Source: Plazaster borealis (lineage: Eukaryota; Echinodermata; Asteroidea; Forcipulatida; Labidiasteridae). From it: 64,000 nt of DNA. The stretch covers positions 6,696,001 through 6,760,000 of the forward strand of contig CM037472.1 of NCBI GenBank assembly GCA_021014325.1, given 5' to 3'. The notes beneath the pieces are model-generated. The model saw only the letters and a program-made list of their open reading frames with translations, did no database searches and had not been told where the DNA came from. This document shows, piece after piece, positions 32,901 to 41,094 of this stretch (within the stretch, counting starts at the first letter, position 1; each line of letters begins with the position of its first letter). The position numbers were made by a program, and so were the translations under genes.

Positions 32901-34181
32901 ACTATAATAAAAAATAACAACAGATTCGCATGATTTAAGATCTCAACTTTCATGGTTGGTAAAATGTCACAGTTTATTTGACAAACAGTCTCCGAAACAA
33001 TGATTTCAAAAACAGTTTAACTTCAAACGCAGTTTTCTCCAAACATGAAAGTTTGGCTGCAGGGGCTAAAGTGCCTCCTCGTGAAAACGGCGACGATATT
33101 TTCACTGTCATTAGTGTCTTTCATTCATGTTTTCAGTGTCTACTATACCAGCAGCAATTGTGATTGTACATCAAGTTACATGTATAATGACATACAAAAG
33201 TATCCAGCTTACCGATAAGTGATGCGTCGAGTGTGAATTTTTAAGATGATATATCGTAGGGTCTGAAGGTTTTAAATAGATATAGTATACTTATACCACC
33301 ATATTTACTCGACGAATTCAAAAATTCCTGGAGCCCGGTTAACATACATGAATGACATGATGTCCATCGGCGAACCGGGGGGTGCGAGGGAGGAAGGGAG
33401 ATTGTCGACGATAAAAAGTTTGTGTGATAGAAGTAAGATTAATATATAATGTATGTTCGGCTTTTATTGGGTGTCTCTCGTTCTATTTGTCTCTGAACCA
33501 AGTCTAAGTTTTATAACAATGTTATGTAAATATTTATAGCGGGGGGGGGGCTTTTCTAGGCCAGTCGGACATGCACGCTAAAACCCAACAGCTTCAGGGG
33601 GCGGGGCCCCCTGAACCCCCGCCAAGGGCTTCGCCCCTGGACCCCACGCCGTATAGTCCTATGACACCACGGCTACCCATGATGACGCCCATGGCTACCG
33701 ATACACGATAGGGTTACTGTATTTCGACCAGGGCCCTTGTCTACCTGCAGGTTTCGGGGGGGTTTCATTTCACTGCAAAACTGTTTCGCAATATATTGTA
33801 ATATTAGCTCTCCGGGAGGAGGGGACACATTTCTGTAACACTATTACTATATAATGTGTCTACTCTTTCAGTAACCAATAAATATTAATAATGTCTGAAG
33901 TTACATTTAGTTCTATTTCTTTCTCCTGATATCACCATCATGAAGGCACATAAGTAATAAAACAGAAACATACCTCCTCCATTTTTATAACACAGGTACG
34001 GAAACCTCCACACATTCCCAAGGCCGACAGAGAACCCAATCAGCGCGAGTAAGAAATCCAACTTGCTACTCCATTGCTCTCTCTCTGGGGGCGCCGGGTC
34101 ATCTGCGTGCACTCCCTTGCTATCATTCTCTTGGTCAACGGACACAATAGTCCCGGCTTGCGCGTCACTGAGCTTGCTCAT
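8823..34181 (-). CDS. SLC6-family Na+/Cl- neurotransmitter transporter, coding exons 1-10
   Basis: Ten minus-strand exons join in phase to give the N-terminal three-quarters of a 12-TM symporter driven by Na+ and Cl-. The [15 protein letters not shown] signature in TM1-TM2, the glycosylated second extracellular loop and FFSYSLGLG place it near the GABA/taurine/betaine/creatine branch; I cannot choose the substrate. All junctions used are GT-AG: 33974-34181, 27735-27866, 19565-19895, 18544-18682, 17067-17201, 15867-15970, 15186-15310, 10882-10994, 9209-9343 and 8823-8925. The frame is open throughout and conserved, so the gene is probably functional. The last exons (TM11 end, TM12, C-terminus) were not found down to position 1, so they lie left of the window or were lost with the Polinton insertion. 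Confidence 0.93.
9209..9343 (-). CDS. SLC6 transporter, coding exon 9
   Basis: Encodes [35 protein letters not shown] and ends PMTCH. The acceptor is AATAG before TTTGTAGGC rather than the next AG, because this keeps 45 whole codons and the Phe of the family's DS-F-x-x-VEG motif. Donor GTAAGT. Confidence 0.9.
9474..10160. mobile_element. MITE-like element, GACTGTGCAA family, copy A
   Basis: Ends are inverted repeats: GACTGTGCAAAGTCTCGCGC at the left and, reverse-complemented from the right, GACTGTGCAAGTCTCGCATG. TA flanks both ends of GACTG...CAGTC, consistent with a 2-bp target duplication. The interior is AT-rich and non-coding and resembles copy D near 38490-39200. Confidence 0.65.
10537..10830. 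repeat. Direct tandem duplication with CCGGGGGACAGAATCTCC
   Basis: Two copies (about 10537-10665 and 10700-10830) share GGGCTGGAGG, GATTCAAA-AGAG-GCGCTATCA, a TATGGGGGGG tract, and GGGGACAGAATCTCCTGCCA. A related copy lies in inverse orientation at about 47731-47845. Confidence 0.7.
10882..10994 (-). CDS. SLC6 transporter, coding exon 8
   Basis: Encodes [17 protein letters not shown] and the following TM ([18 protein letters not shown]). Acceptor ACAG, donor GTATGA. Length 113. Confidence 0.92.
11797..14648. mobile_element. 2.85-kb DNA transposon with CACT ends and TA duplication
   Basis: The left end reads CACTCTAAATTACAAGGATT. The right end, reverse-complemented, reads CACTCTTAAAGTGCGAGATT. 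TA flanks both ends (11795-11796 and 14649-14650). Subterminal regions carry many GGATTTAAAT and AAATCTTTCAA words in opposite orientations. CACT termini with a 2-bp duplication fit animal En/Spm (CACTA)-like elements; that class call is inference. The only coding trace is a minus-strand frame at 12782-12994, so the element is probably non-autonomous or decayed. It sits in SLC6 intron 7. The right third (13935-14090) matches a segment at 54790-54935. Confidence 0.6.
12782..12994 (-). pseudogene. Conserved-looking ORF fragment inside the CACT element
   Basis: The frame reads [20 protein letters not shown], then [20 protein letters not shown]. The regular hydrophobic/aromatic pattern and D-x-x-F...VFG...FIYG spacing look like real protein, and similar C-terminal segments occur in uncharacterised animal transposon-related proteins by my recollection. 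No start context, partner exon or known catalytic motif was found, so I leave it unnamed. The opposite strand holds a longer frame (12584-13129), which I regard as its shadow. Confidence 0.35.
15186..15310 (-). CDS. SLC6 transporter, coding exon 7
   Basis: Encodes [20 protein letters not shown] and [20 protein letters not shown]. The NSGTSLFSG segment holds residues of the family's ion-binding region. Acceptor GCAG, donor GTACAG. Confidence 0.93.
15867..15970 (-). CDS. SLC6 transporter, coding exon 6
   Basis: Encodes [20 protein letters not shown] and [14 protein letters not shown], the substrate/ion-site TM6 of the family ([11 protein letters not shown]). Acceptor TAG, donor GTATGT. Confidence 0.94.
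15971..17066. other. SLC6 intron 5, mostly featureless
   Basis: It contains MITE copy B (16447-16559). No gene, RNA or other clear repeat was seen. Confidence 0.5.
16447..16559. mobile_element. MITE-like element, GACTGTGCAA family, copy B
   Basis: The left end is CTGTGCAAGTCTCGCGCGTA. The right end reads ATGCGAGACTTGAACGG, its imperfect inverse. TA flanks both sides. It keeps the family's internal GTGGTCCCAT-like segment and is only about 113 bases long. Confidence 0.6.
17067..17201 (-). CDS. SLC6 transporter, coding exon 5
   Basis: Encodes [20 protein letters not shown] and [19 protein letters not shown]. Acceptor CCAG, donor GTATAC. 45 whole codons. Confidence 0.94.
17202..18543. other. 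SLC6 intron 4
   Basis: It holds the inverted repeat at 17971-18066; otherwise no gene or recognised element was seen. Confidence 0.5.
17971..18066. repeat. Inverted-repeat hairpin (small MITE-like)
   Basis: AAATGGAAACATGACTGGGT at the left is matched by ACCCAGTCATGTTTCCATTT at the right, with TCAATTTTGA/TCAAAATT continuing the pairing around a short loop. Confidence 0.75.
18544..18682 (-). CDS. SLC6 transporter, coding exon 4
   Basis: Encodes [20 protein letters not shown], then [19 protein letters not shown]. The acceptor TGTAG before ACGTAAG is preferred over the later CAG because it restores the conserved FWER-x-x-LQ segment and the phase with exon 3. Donor GTCGGT. Confidence 0.92.
19565..19895 (-). 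CDS. SLC6 transporter, coding exon 3
   Basis: Encodes TM3 ([20 protein letters not shown]), then [16 protein letters not shown] and the large second extracellular loop with four N-glycosylation sequons (NET, NLT, NCT, NRT) and the paired cysteines of [10 protein letters not shown]. Ends VIEFWE. Acceptor GTAG, donor GTGAGT. Length 331. Confidence 0.94.
20112..20690. repeat. Element bounded by GGGGTAACTTTGG / CCAAAGTTACCCC
   Basis: GGGGTAACTTTGG at 20112 is answered by CCAAAGTTACCCC at 20678-20690, with another copy just before at 20657. In the middle (20283-20322) the same word forms a hairpin, CTGCCAAAGTTACCCC with GGGGCAACTTTGGCAG. No coding content. Confidence 0.55.
20900..23460 (+). mobile_element. 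Degenerate RTE-like LINE
   Basis: A plus-strand LINE relic with recognisable pieces in order. The endonuclease start is [16 protein letters not shown] and DIIALQETK (20950-21230). The RT palm reads [16 protein letters not shown] (22700-22745), with the catalytic YADD mutated to YAND. The C-terminal part reads [20 protein letters not shown], then [17 protein letters not shown] (23095-23245). Many stops and shifts; not functional. A 173-base MITE is inserted at 21642-21814. It lies in SLC6 intron 2, antisense to that gene. Confidence 0.75.
21642..21814. mobile_element. Harbinger-like MITE with TTA duplication
   Basis: Inverted ends TAGACCTTATGCATTGACGT and, from the right, TAGACCTTATGCACATGACG. 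TTA flanks both sides (21639-21641, 21815-21817). A 3-bp TTA duplication fits PIF/Harbinger-type MITEs. It interrupts the LINE at 20900-23460, so it is younger. Confidence 0.7.
23461..25029. other. Intronic stretch without recognised features
   Basis: AT-rich, with short homopolymers including a C-tract at 24883-24892. No gene, RNA or clear repeat was seen apart from short palindromic words around 23730-23780. Confidence 0.4.
25030..25997. mobile_element. DNA transposon with GGCCCTGTCACA ends
   Basis: The left end GGCCCTGTCACACTTTGCGA is matched by the reverse complement of the right end, GGCCCTGTCACATAGTAGCG, both followed by AATAGA. TTTA flanks both sides (25026-25029, 25998-26001), or TTA if one T belongs to the end. 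The interior is rich in CATTCGTT and CGTTAGG words. A short frame from 25585 ([20 protein letters not shown]) may be a transposase-gene remnant; not recognised. Harbinger-like class is a guess from the ends. Confidence 0.6.
26003..26318 (+). mobile_element. L2-like LINE 3' end
   Basis: The frame reads [17 protein letters not shown], then [20 protein letters not shown] and [10 protein letters not shown], the terminal ORF2 residues typical of L2/CR1-like LINEs. It ends GGCGCTTTATAAATTATTAT with a TTA-type microsatellite tail (26284-26318). It abuts the GGCCCTGTCACA element. Confidence 0.7.
26336..27388 (+). mobile_element. LINE ORF2 3' portion, unrelated to the adjacent L2 end
   Basis: Pieces in order: [21 protein letters not shown]; after a TGA where Trp is expected, [59 protein letters not shown] and [17 protein letters not shown]; then [20 protein letters not shown] and [15 protein letters not shown]. 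This order is the post-RT tail of a LINE group common in marine invertebrates. Several frameshifts and stops; a fossil. Confidence 0.72.
27417..27583. repeat. Imperfect inverted repeat, ACGAATAAT family
   Basis: ACGAATAATAAATGTTT at the left is matched from the right by ACGAATAATGAATGTTT, with GGAGAATGC / GAATGCTCC words between. It resembles a small fold-back MITE about 167 bases long. Confidence 0.5.
27735..27866 (-). CDS. SLC6 transporter, coding exon 2
   Basis: Encodes [40 protein letters not shown] and LFK, that is TM2 and the conserved E-LGQ motif. Acceptor TAAG, donor GTGAGT. Length 132. Confidence 0.94.
28515..28755. mobile_element. MITE-like element, GACTGTGCAA family, copy C
   Basis: Left end GATCGTGCAAGTCTCGTGCG. 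Right end, reversed, GACTGCAAGTCTCGCGCGTA. TA flanks both. The inner part has a second inverted pair (TTTGAGATATGG / CCATATCTCAAA). Confidence 0.65.
29529..29567. repeat. Short hairpin
   Basis: AATCTGAGAAGCGTTACTG pairs with CAGTAACGTTTCTCAGATT around one or two bases. Near-perfect 39-base palindrome, no flanking T-tract. Confidence 0.7.
31206..32070. mobile_element. hAT-like non-autonomous element, copy A
   Basis: Ends CAGTGGTGTAACTACG and, reversed, CAGCGGCGTAACTAGG. Flanks are CCTAACCT and CCTAACCG, a 7-of-8 match to an 8-bp duplication. The interior has G/C tracts at both ends and no coding frame. Confidence 0.65.
32365..32545. repeat. CCGCCCGAAA tandem words and a two-copy repeat
   Basis: Four CCGCCCGA(A/G) words at 32370-32405 are followed by two copies of a roughly 52-base unit with TACTACAACAGCGACGATGC (about 32418-32470 and 32495-32545). 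Confidence 0.65.
32772..33096. mobile_element. Short element of the CACGAAGAG family, copy 1
   Basis: Left GTTTTCACCGTTACGAAGAG, right CTCGTGAAAACGGCGAC in inverse orientation, with an internal GTTTTCATGAAGAGGC. It matches the better preserved copy at 54505-55011. Confidence 0.5.
33974..34181 (-). CDS. SLC6 transporter, coding exon 1
   Basis: Starts at ATG 34181 ([20 protein letters not shown]). It carries a 37-residue cytosolic tail, then [20 protein letters not shown] and [15 protein letters not shown]1 with the family's Na+/Cl- site. Donor GTATGT. No upstream in-frame ATG is needed. Confidence 0.93.
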
Positions 34182-34808
34182 CTTCAAGTTAGTCTCTCTC
34201 TAGCTTACAGTTGATACTTAAATATCTGCTGACTTTCTCACAACAAGTGCATTTAAACGAACACAGTGGAAGCAAATGCTTTGCTTAGCCGTGCGTCTAT
34301 TTGTTGCCGTATTGCCTGTACAGTAATGCGCACCCCGTCTATTGTGCCTTTGCCCTCCACCAGACTCCACGCCCTGACTGAGCACGGTAAATACTCGGCC
34401 TGTACACTCACTATTATTATACAAACACAACATCCTGGGCCTATAGCCATACGGTTCTTATTGTATAGGGATTTATGATTACTAACTCACAACTGAAAAT
34501 ATTCAAAACAATCCTTACATAAAATGACTTTTTTTCCCCGAGTCTCTATACATTAGGTTTCGGTTGAACGCTTCATTGTAGGCCTATTGTAACTACTGTT
34601 TGACTAGAGTGCACAAAGCCTAATTGTAAACAAAATGTTTTCTTCATGGTTCCATACAACACCCTCACCTAATATTTTTCATGAACATCGCTTAGCAACA
34701 ATGGAGAAATGTGTATATGTCCATGTATCTTTTGTTTAATACGTTTTACACGTTATAATTCAAATGAATGTAACTATTGGATTGTTTTATTTATAAATAC
34801 GGTAGCTA
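34182..34808. other. Upstream region of the SLC6 gene
   Basis: Presumed 5' UTR and promoter of the minus-strand transporter. I saw no clear TATA box or extra exon. Confidence 0.35.
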
Positions 34809-36295
34809 CACTGTAAAAACGGCGTTTAGAATATAAACACATTTCTAAACGCCTCGCTTGTACCCACTTTTTTCACACGTTTAGCCCTCAACATGTTTAG
34901 ACTTTGCGTTTCTGTGACATGTTTACGCCGAGACACATTTAGCCTGTGACACATTTAGATTGAATGTGTTTAGGGTTCCTAAATAGTGGGTGCCAAACAT
35001 GTTTAGAAAGCAATACACGTTTCAAAGAATATGCTTAATTTGTAAATACCTGTCTCTTTTCTTTAAGTTTAAAAGAAAAGAGAATTGTTGAAATAATAAT
35101 GCCCAAGCAACGCTCGGCATGAGAATCGATAAATCATCACCATCTCAAAGGTCTCCGAGATAATTTGACGGGCAATGATGTCATGAATTGAGACATGCTG
35201 AATACAGTCATTTTGAAATTAATGAATTCTTCTAATTAGGCTTATACACATTTTGGGCTTTACTTTCTACCCATGGTATGAATATTTGAAGTGCTGACCA
35301 ATATGATACAACATTTGCTTCAATTAAACTTTTAATACACACATTAAAGTGTAAACCACTGCGCAGGAAAGGCTGTTATACCTACAATGGTTTTGAATAA
35401 ACACCGAGGTCTATATTTGTGCATATTTAATTAAACCCCGCCCATTTCATTCTAAACAAACTGATGAATTTAAACACATAACAGACACGTTTACAGGTAA
35501 ACATGTTTAGAAATATGTTTGTAAGCTAAATTGGTATCTATTTAACATGTCAAAAAGCTAAACGTGTTGCGATGAATGCAGGTTTGAAGTTGTTTGAACA
35601 CCAGAATGTGTTTACATCATTTGAGTACGTTTGCTACCTGAGCAATTCTACTTGCCATGGGCATGAGGCTAAACAAAAGTGGAGCATTTTTGATACCTTT
35701 GTCAGTTACGTATTACCAAAATGCAAAGTATTTTAAACCTGGATGTGTTTGTGCCACATAGCAAACACGAGCTCTTCAATGAAGGCATATATGCCTACAT
35801 GGAAGCCTACATACCAATAGCAAACGTATTCAAATGATGTATAAACACATTCTGGTGTATTCAAAATGTTCAAATCAATTCAAACCTGCATAACAAATCG
35901 CAACACGTTTAGCTTTTGACATGTTAAAGAGCTAGCCATTTAGCTTACAAACATATTTCTGAACGTGTTTGCGTGTGAACATGTTTTGTATCTGTTTAAA
36001 TTCAAAACTGCATTTCAAACAAGCACAACAAATCTCAACCCGTTTAGCTTTTTGACATGTTAAAGAGATAGCCATTTAGCTTACAAACATATTTCTGAAC
36101 GTGTTTGCGTGTAAACATGTTGTGTATCTGTTTAAGTTCAAAACTGCATTTCAAACAAGCACAACAAATCTCAACCCGTTTAGCTTTTTGACGTGTTAAA
36201 GAGAAAGCCATTTAGCTTACAAACATATTTCTGAACGTGTTTGCGTGTAAACATGTTTTGTATGTGTTTACAATCTAAACGCTGTTTTTACAGTG
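34809..36295. mobile_element. 1.49-kb fold-back transposon with CACTG ends and TA duplication
   Basis: Left end CACTGTAAAAACGGCGTTTA, right end reversed CACTGTAAAAACAGCGTTTA. TA flanks both (34807-34808, 36296-36297). Inside, 35460-35640 is the inverse of about 35815-35975, and a roughly 135-base unit is repeated three times from about 35880 to 36250 (marker GTTTAGCTTTTTGACATG). CATGTTTAG words recur throughout. No coding frame. The terminal layout is the same as the element at 11797-14648. Confidence 0.7.
35880..36280. repeat. Three tandem units of about 135 bases
   Basis: The marker CGTTTAGCTTTT(T)GAC starts near 35907, 36041 and 36178. Each unit ends with GAACGTGTTTGCGTGT-AACATG. Units 2 and 3 are nearly identical. 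Confidence 0.75.
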
Positions 36296-36754
36296 TATTT
36301 GCTGGTTTGTTTGCTTGTTTGTTTGTTGTTGTTATTGTTGTTGTTGTTGTTTTAGGATTTAAAAAATGACTCAACGATAGAGGGCCAAACTCATTAAACC
36401 TGCCACTTTCTGATGGCGCCGAGATCCATGAGGTGATGGTCATCTGCAGTTGAGTTCACCCGAAAAAAAACTGTCAGCTCCGAAGCGAAGACCAGGGTCC
36501 AATTTGAAGGCTCTGCTAACTGCAGAACTCTGCGCTTACGGCGCCCTGTATAAAGCATAGTTCTATGGGCCTTAAGTGTAGAACTCCGCGTTGGAAGACA
36601 GATCCATGACATTGGGCCCATGGTTGACCGGGATAAATAACGTGTGTTACGCACCATTATGTTCGACATAGACCGTTATGTCTGACGACAATTTTGAACC
36701 ATTATAACCGAGCCATTGCGTCAAACGAACCGTTATTGTTTCCGACTGACCACT

Positions 36755-37096
36755 GTATTATTAATAACTAGTTCTTATACAGCGCATTTTACAATAACGA
36801 TGCGCTTTACATTAGTGCCCTGGTCATTGGGCCAATAACATTCCTTTAATCTTTCTCAGCTCCCCGGGTAGCAGACAGCCCGGGCTGCCATGGCGCTCTG
36901 AAGGCTTTTCAAACACAATATCAACCTCTACCCTCGCAGGTACCCATTTATATCCCTGGGTGAGAAGAAGCAATTATAATATTAAAAGCATCTTGCTCAA
37001 GGACACAAATTTCATGACCGGGACCCGAACCCACACCCGACGTTTTAACCACCAGAACTTGACTTTGTTGCTCTAAACCGCTCGGCCATGACACAC
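36755..37096 (-). mobile_element. tRNA-Leu-derived SINE
   Basis: Read on the minus strand it starts GTGTCATGGCCGAGCGGTTT (A-box GGCCGAGCGGTTTAGAGC), continues with CAAGTTCTGG, and has a B-box GGGTTCGGGTCCC. This order matches the 5' half of tRNA-Leu. An unrelated body follows with CAGCCCGGGCTGTCTGC. The 3' tail, GCGCTGTATAAGAACTAG then TTATTATTA, resembles the tail of the L2-like LINE at 26284-26318, the likely source of its retrotransposition machinery. Confidence 0.75.
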
Positions 37097-37214
37097 TCTG
37101 ACTTAAAGAGGGGCTTTAATGTCAAATTCAATTTTGTGATGTACTCATTTTCCAATAGATAGAGTCCTCATGTAAGTGATTAAAAAATTACAAATCTCTA
37201 ACCTCATGTTAAAG

Positions 37215-37600
37215 TGGTGTAATTACCATTCTATTCGATACACTTCCAGTGCAAAATTTGTCAACATTCAAAACATCCTATGACATCATTCAGGGGTCTG
37301 TAAATATTTGTACGGGGATGTTTTGGTTCATTCGTGACTTTCGATAATATTCAATCAAAACAGCATTGAATTTGAACTCTGGACTGATGAACAAACTCTT
37401 CCTTGGAATGTAAAGACCCATAAGTTGTTGAACTCCAATAACGTCATGTTTCAAATTTTGCTCTGAAACAGGCACGAATGAACCAAAACATCCCCGTACA
37501 AAAATGTACAGACCCATTTTTCTCCTGAATGATGTCATAGGATGTTTTGAATGTTGACAAATTTTGCACCAGAAGTGCATCGAATAGAATAATAATAATA
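37215..37600. repeat. Long inverted repeat (fold-back element)
   Basis: TGCAAAATTTGTCAACATTC and TGTACGGGGATGTTTTGGTT occur on the left (37250-37335) and, inverted, on the right (37480-37570). Arms are about 120 bases with small gaps; the centre is about 120 bases. AAT-rich microsatellite follows at 37586-37606. Confidence 0.75.
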
Positions 37601-38024
37601 ACAATAATAAAGAGAGGTTTATAAAGCGCAGTTGCAGATCGATTCCACCTCAAGGCGCTGAATACAAGCAAAAATGGATTAAACATTTTACAAAAAATGA
37701 CGTCTGGACCAGCCAAATACACAGTAAGCTAAAAAGATGAACTAGTTAAAAATAGAAGACGATCACAGCATACTGATCGAAACGTCGAGTTGAAACCAAC
37801 GGTTTTTTTCAGAACCACCCCAACTCATTTAGAGATATTAGGCCTACATGGTGTTACCGCAAACCTGTCCATATAGTTAAAAATAGTTGTAGAAAATGAA
37901 TAATAGATACAAACCTTTCAATAAGTTGCAATGTTACAAAACTGTTCGAAAAGATGAGTCTTAAGGCAAGACTTGAACAACTCGATGGTCAACGACTCCC
38001 TGTTGATCAAATAATGTCCGCTGA

Positions 38025-38345
38025 CGGACCATTGTGTCTGACGACCCGTTATGTCCGAAGAGTTAATATGAACGAACCGTTATGTCACACCATGTCCGAA
38101 GGACCATTGTGTCCGACCCATTTCCGACGGACCATTGTGTCCGACCCATTTCCGACGGACCATTGTGTCCGACCCATTTCCGACGGACCATTGTGTCTGA
38201 CCCGTTTCCGACGGACCATTGTGTCTGACCCATTATGTCCGACGGACCATTATGTCCGACCCATGTGTCCAACTGACCAGTGTGTCGACAAATGATGTCG
38301 GCTGACGGACCAATGTGTCTAACCAATTATGTCCCATGGACCATA
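38025..38345. repeat. Minisatellite with CGGACCATTGTGTC unit
   Basis: About eight to ten imperfect copies of a 27-29-base unit built from GACGGACCATTGTGTCCGAC and CCATTTC. The central four copies are almost identical and the edges degrade. A degenerate relative lies at 36655-36752 on the other side of the SINE. Confidence 0.8.
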
Positions 38346-38489
38346 TACGTTCGACGGATCATTAATAGCGCACGATATTTATTCTCTTTAAGGTACAGTT
38401 AACGGTCTAGAGAAACGTTGTCCTCTTTCAATATTGTCAGAGCTTAATTGGAAAAGCCCCTTTTTATTGGAACAAGGGAAAACAATTCT

Positions 38490-39200
38490 GTGATCTTTGT
38501 TTGGTTTGATTCAAATTATTAAATTTATATCAGCCGAAAAGAAATTGATTTCCTTTCATGTTTCTTGTGTGTGTGAATATGCATATATATTTGTATTTGT
38601 TTTTTATTGTTTTTTGCTACTCAATTATTTGGTTTTATTTATTTGGTTTCCAATCTTTCCGAATAACATTCATTGTCCATTGCTTCGTTTATTTACAATG
38701 TTGTTTTGTCGCGGTAGTTCCTATCCAACTCCAAAATCCTAATTATCTCTCGACTCCAAACAAACAAGGGTCAAATATAATACACAAACAATTTGTAAAA
38801 AAACCTCTAAAATTAACACTAAAATTAAAACTTGGGACGAGGATGTTTATTTTTAGGAAACCCCAATTGCCAATCACGCCTGAATTTGTGCGACCATTAC
38901 ATAGGATTAATGATGACATGAACGTCATTTTGGGGCAAAATTCTGAATTGTTTACAAGTAACCGGAAATGGAGGTCAAGTCTTATTTTCGGGTTTTCTTT
39001 GTTGATTGTTGAACTTAATTTATATTCATATATTTCACGGCTAAATTTTACTTTCCCAAAATTAAGATATAATTGTTAAAGCCATAAACTAGGGCCTATT
39101 TCAAACTAAAGTATTTGAAGAAACAGAATCGTGAACACGTAAAACTATGGTTGGGCCCAGTTTGGTCCCGTTAGATTATACGCACGAGACTTACACAGTC
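38490..39200. mobile_element. MITE-like element, GACTGTGCAA family, copy D (left end lost)
   Basis: The interior and right end match copy A: AACTTGGGACGAGGAT, ACCGGAAATGGAGGTCAAGT, TTTTACTTTCCC and the terminal ACGAGACTTACACAGTC. The left terminal repeat was not found, so the left boundary is approximate. Confidence 0.5.
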
Positions 39201-39803
39201 GCTTATCTATGCCGCAAAAAAAATGTATTTATAGGGGAAACTAAATATCGAGCAAGAGAGTGGATTTATTTATTTTGTTCAATTAATTTATTTATTTATT
39301 AACTTATTTATTTATTTTTAGTTTTAAAAAATGCTCCAAACTCGAGTATTTGGTTCCCCTCTTTAAAATCAGCATTCATTGCCCTTTCTCATCATGTTTA
39401 TTTACAATTTGTTTTGTTTTTGTAGTTTCTTATCCAACTCTAAGACGTTTCAGCTCATTCGAGTATAGTAAACATTGCATGCGTTTTAGTGTTGTTTGGG
39501 GTACGGTGTACGCAGTGTATGTAATACAACTATAGGCATCTCATTATCATTTACCATTTCAAACTCCTACTTCACCAACATGGCAGTCTAGCAGAAATAA
39601 ATGCTAAGTTTCACAGCGTATAAAAGATAAGTCTGTCTCCCCTCCCTCCACCTTATTTATAAGGCAATAGTGACACAACATGGTGACAGCGGTAAAGAAA
39701 AGATTTACATACTTGTGAGTAACAAACAGTAGACTTTGAAGTGTTTTTTAAGATAAAAAGATTCTGAATAGTTCCAGGCATTTTCGTCACGTTACAACTT
39801 TAT

Positions 39804-40787
39804 CAGGCACGTAGAAAGATGACTTTAACAGGGGGGGAGGTTATATCTGTGAAATTTGCCTGGTCACTCACCTTAATTATTAAACACTTTACCCACATCC
39901 CCAGCAGATCACCAAAATTGCATAAAATCGTTTAATGTACTATCAGTTAAAATCCGCGATGTAAAACATGAAGTTAAAATATTTAAAAAAATAAAACTGA
40001 CACGGTGTAAAGTTGATGATGGTAGAAACATCCCTCGAAATATTAATGCTAAAATAATGTTCGATGCTATCTTTTTTAAGAAATGAGCATGCGCGATTTT
40101 TTTAACCGGTTTTTTTTTTTAAACCGGGGGTCATAACAGCGCACACAGGCTTCTCCATTTGTGGCTCAAAACAATTTCAGGGTTGGAGTCCAGGGGCCAG
40201 CCTCACAGCCCCTGGTGGGGTCCAGGGGCGAAGCCCCTTTGGGGGTCCAGGGGGAGCTCTGAGCTTTTGGCATTTTGGGGTCGAAAAATCAAGCTTGCGT
40301 GTGCCTAAATACAGAGGAAAAGAGCACTTCTGATCAATATCAATCGTCTAATTTTACAGGAAAATTTCCTGTTACATCAACGAAGGAATCCTAGAAAATG
40401 TTAATCCCACGCTGTCTTTTGTATACACGCATAAGGAATGGGCGCCTCTAGAATCCCTTCACTGTTGACCCCCATACACATACACATAAAATTGGGGCCG
40501 GGCGTCCTGCGCACGTGTTCAATTTGCGTCTGTTGCATGGGCGGAAGCACCGACGAAGAAACTTCAAGATTCCGTAAGCAAATGTATTCAAATAGCCACT
40601 TTGTCAATGTGATCGGATTAAATGGCCTACAGACTGCAGTACTATTCCCTCATAACATATGAACAAGCCAATTTATCATCCGGACAACATTTTTTTAGGG
40701 GGGTCCGGGCCCCCTCATGTTTTCAGCATGTTTTCAGCGGGGGCCAGTGGCCCCCCCCCCCCGCCCCCCCCGGTTCCTACGTGCCTG
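39804..40787. mobile_element. hAT-like element with CAGGCACGTAG ends
   Basis: CAGGCACGTAGAAAG at the left and, reversed from the right, CAGGCACGTAGGAAC. G-tracts adjoin both ends. The interior includes GGGTCCAGGGGCGAAGCCCC. Flanks share TTTAT but not a clean 8-bp duplication. No coding frame. Confidence 0.5.
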
Positions 40788-41094
40788 TTTATGATATGCC
40801 ATTGAACATTGAACATTGTACACACCGCTGTACCTACGAGTGCAGTAATACCGTATCAAAATGGCATTCAGTTCAGCAGTTTCCGCTCCCCAAACGGACT
40901 GGGAAGCCCCACATATTGTTCTGACATTTGCATGATTCCGTCAAAAGTGTGAACTGATGTTTTCAAGTGTCCTAAAACAGGCCAAAGATGAAGAGAGAGC
41001 AGGCTAATCTCCTCTTGTGGGTCGGGGAACAAGGACTAGACAAATAAATTGGAATTTTGAAGACGAGGATGAGAAAAAAGAAACCCGGTGTCAG

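Larger units (their letters stand above)
27867..33973. other. SLC6 intron 1
   Basis: A 6.1-kb first intron. Apart from the repeats listed within it I saw a (TTTA)n tract at 29156-29190, a C-tract at 30536-30552, and CCAGGGGCGAAGCCC-type fragments near 33590-33645 that resemble hAT-like interiors. No exon. Confidence 0.5.

Noticed and set aside
36755..37096. A functional tRNA-Leu gene
   Set aside because: The A- and B-box-like parts are present, but the acceptor stem and 3' half do not pair, and an unrelated body with a LINE-like tail follows; it is a SINE.
38025..38345. CRISPR-like regular repeats
   Set aside because: Units are contiguous with no unique spacers, in a eukaryotic repeat region; this is a minisatellite.
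38558..39079. A 173-codon ORF with hydrophobic start
   Set aside because: It lies within a dispersed AT-rich MITE-like copy whose relative at 9474-10160 does not keep the frame.
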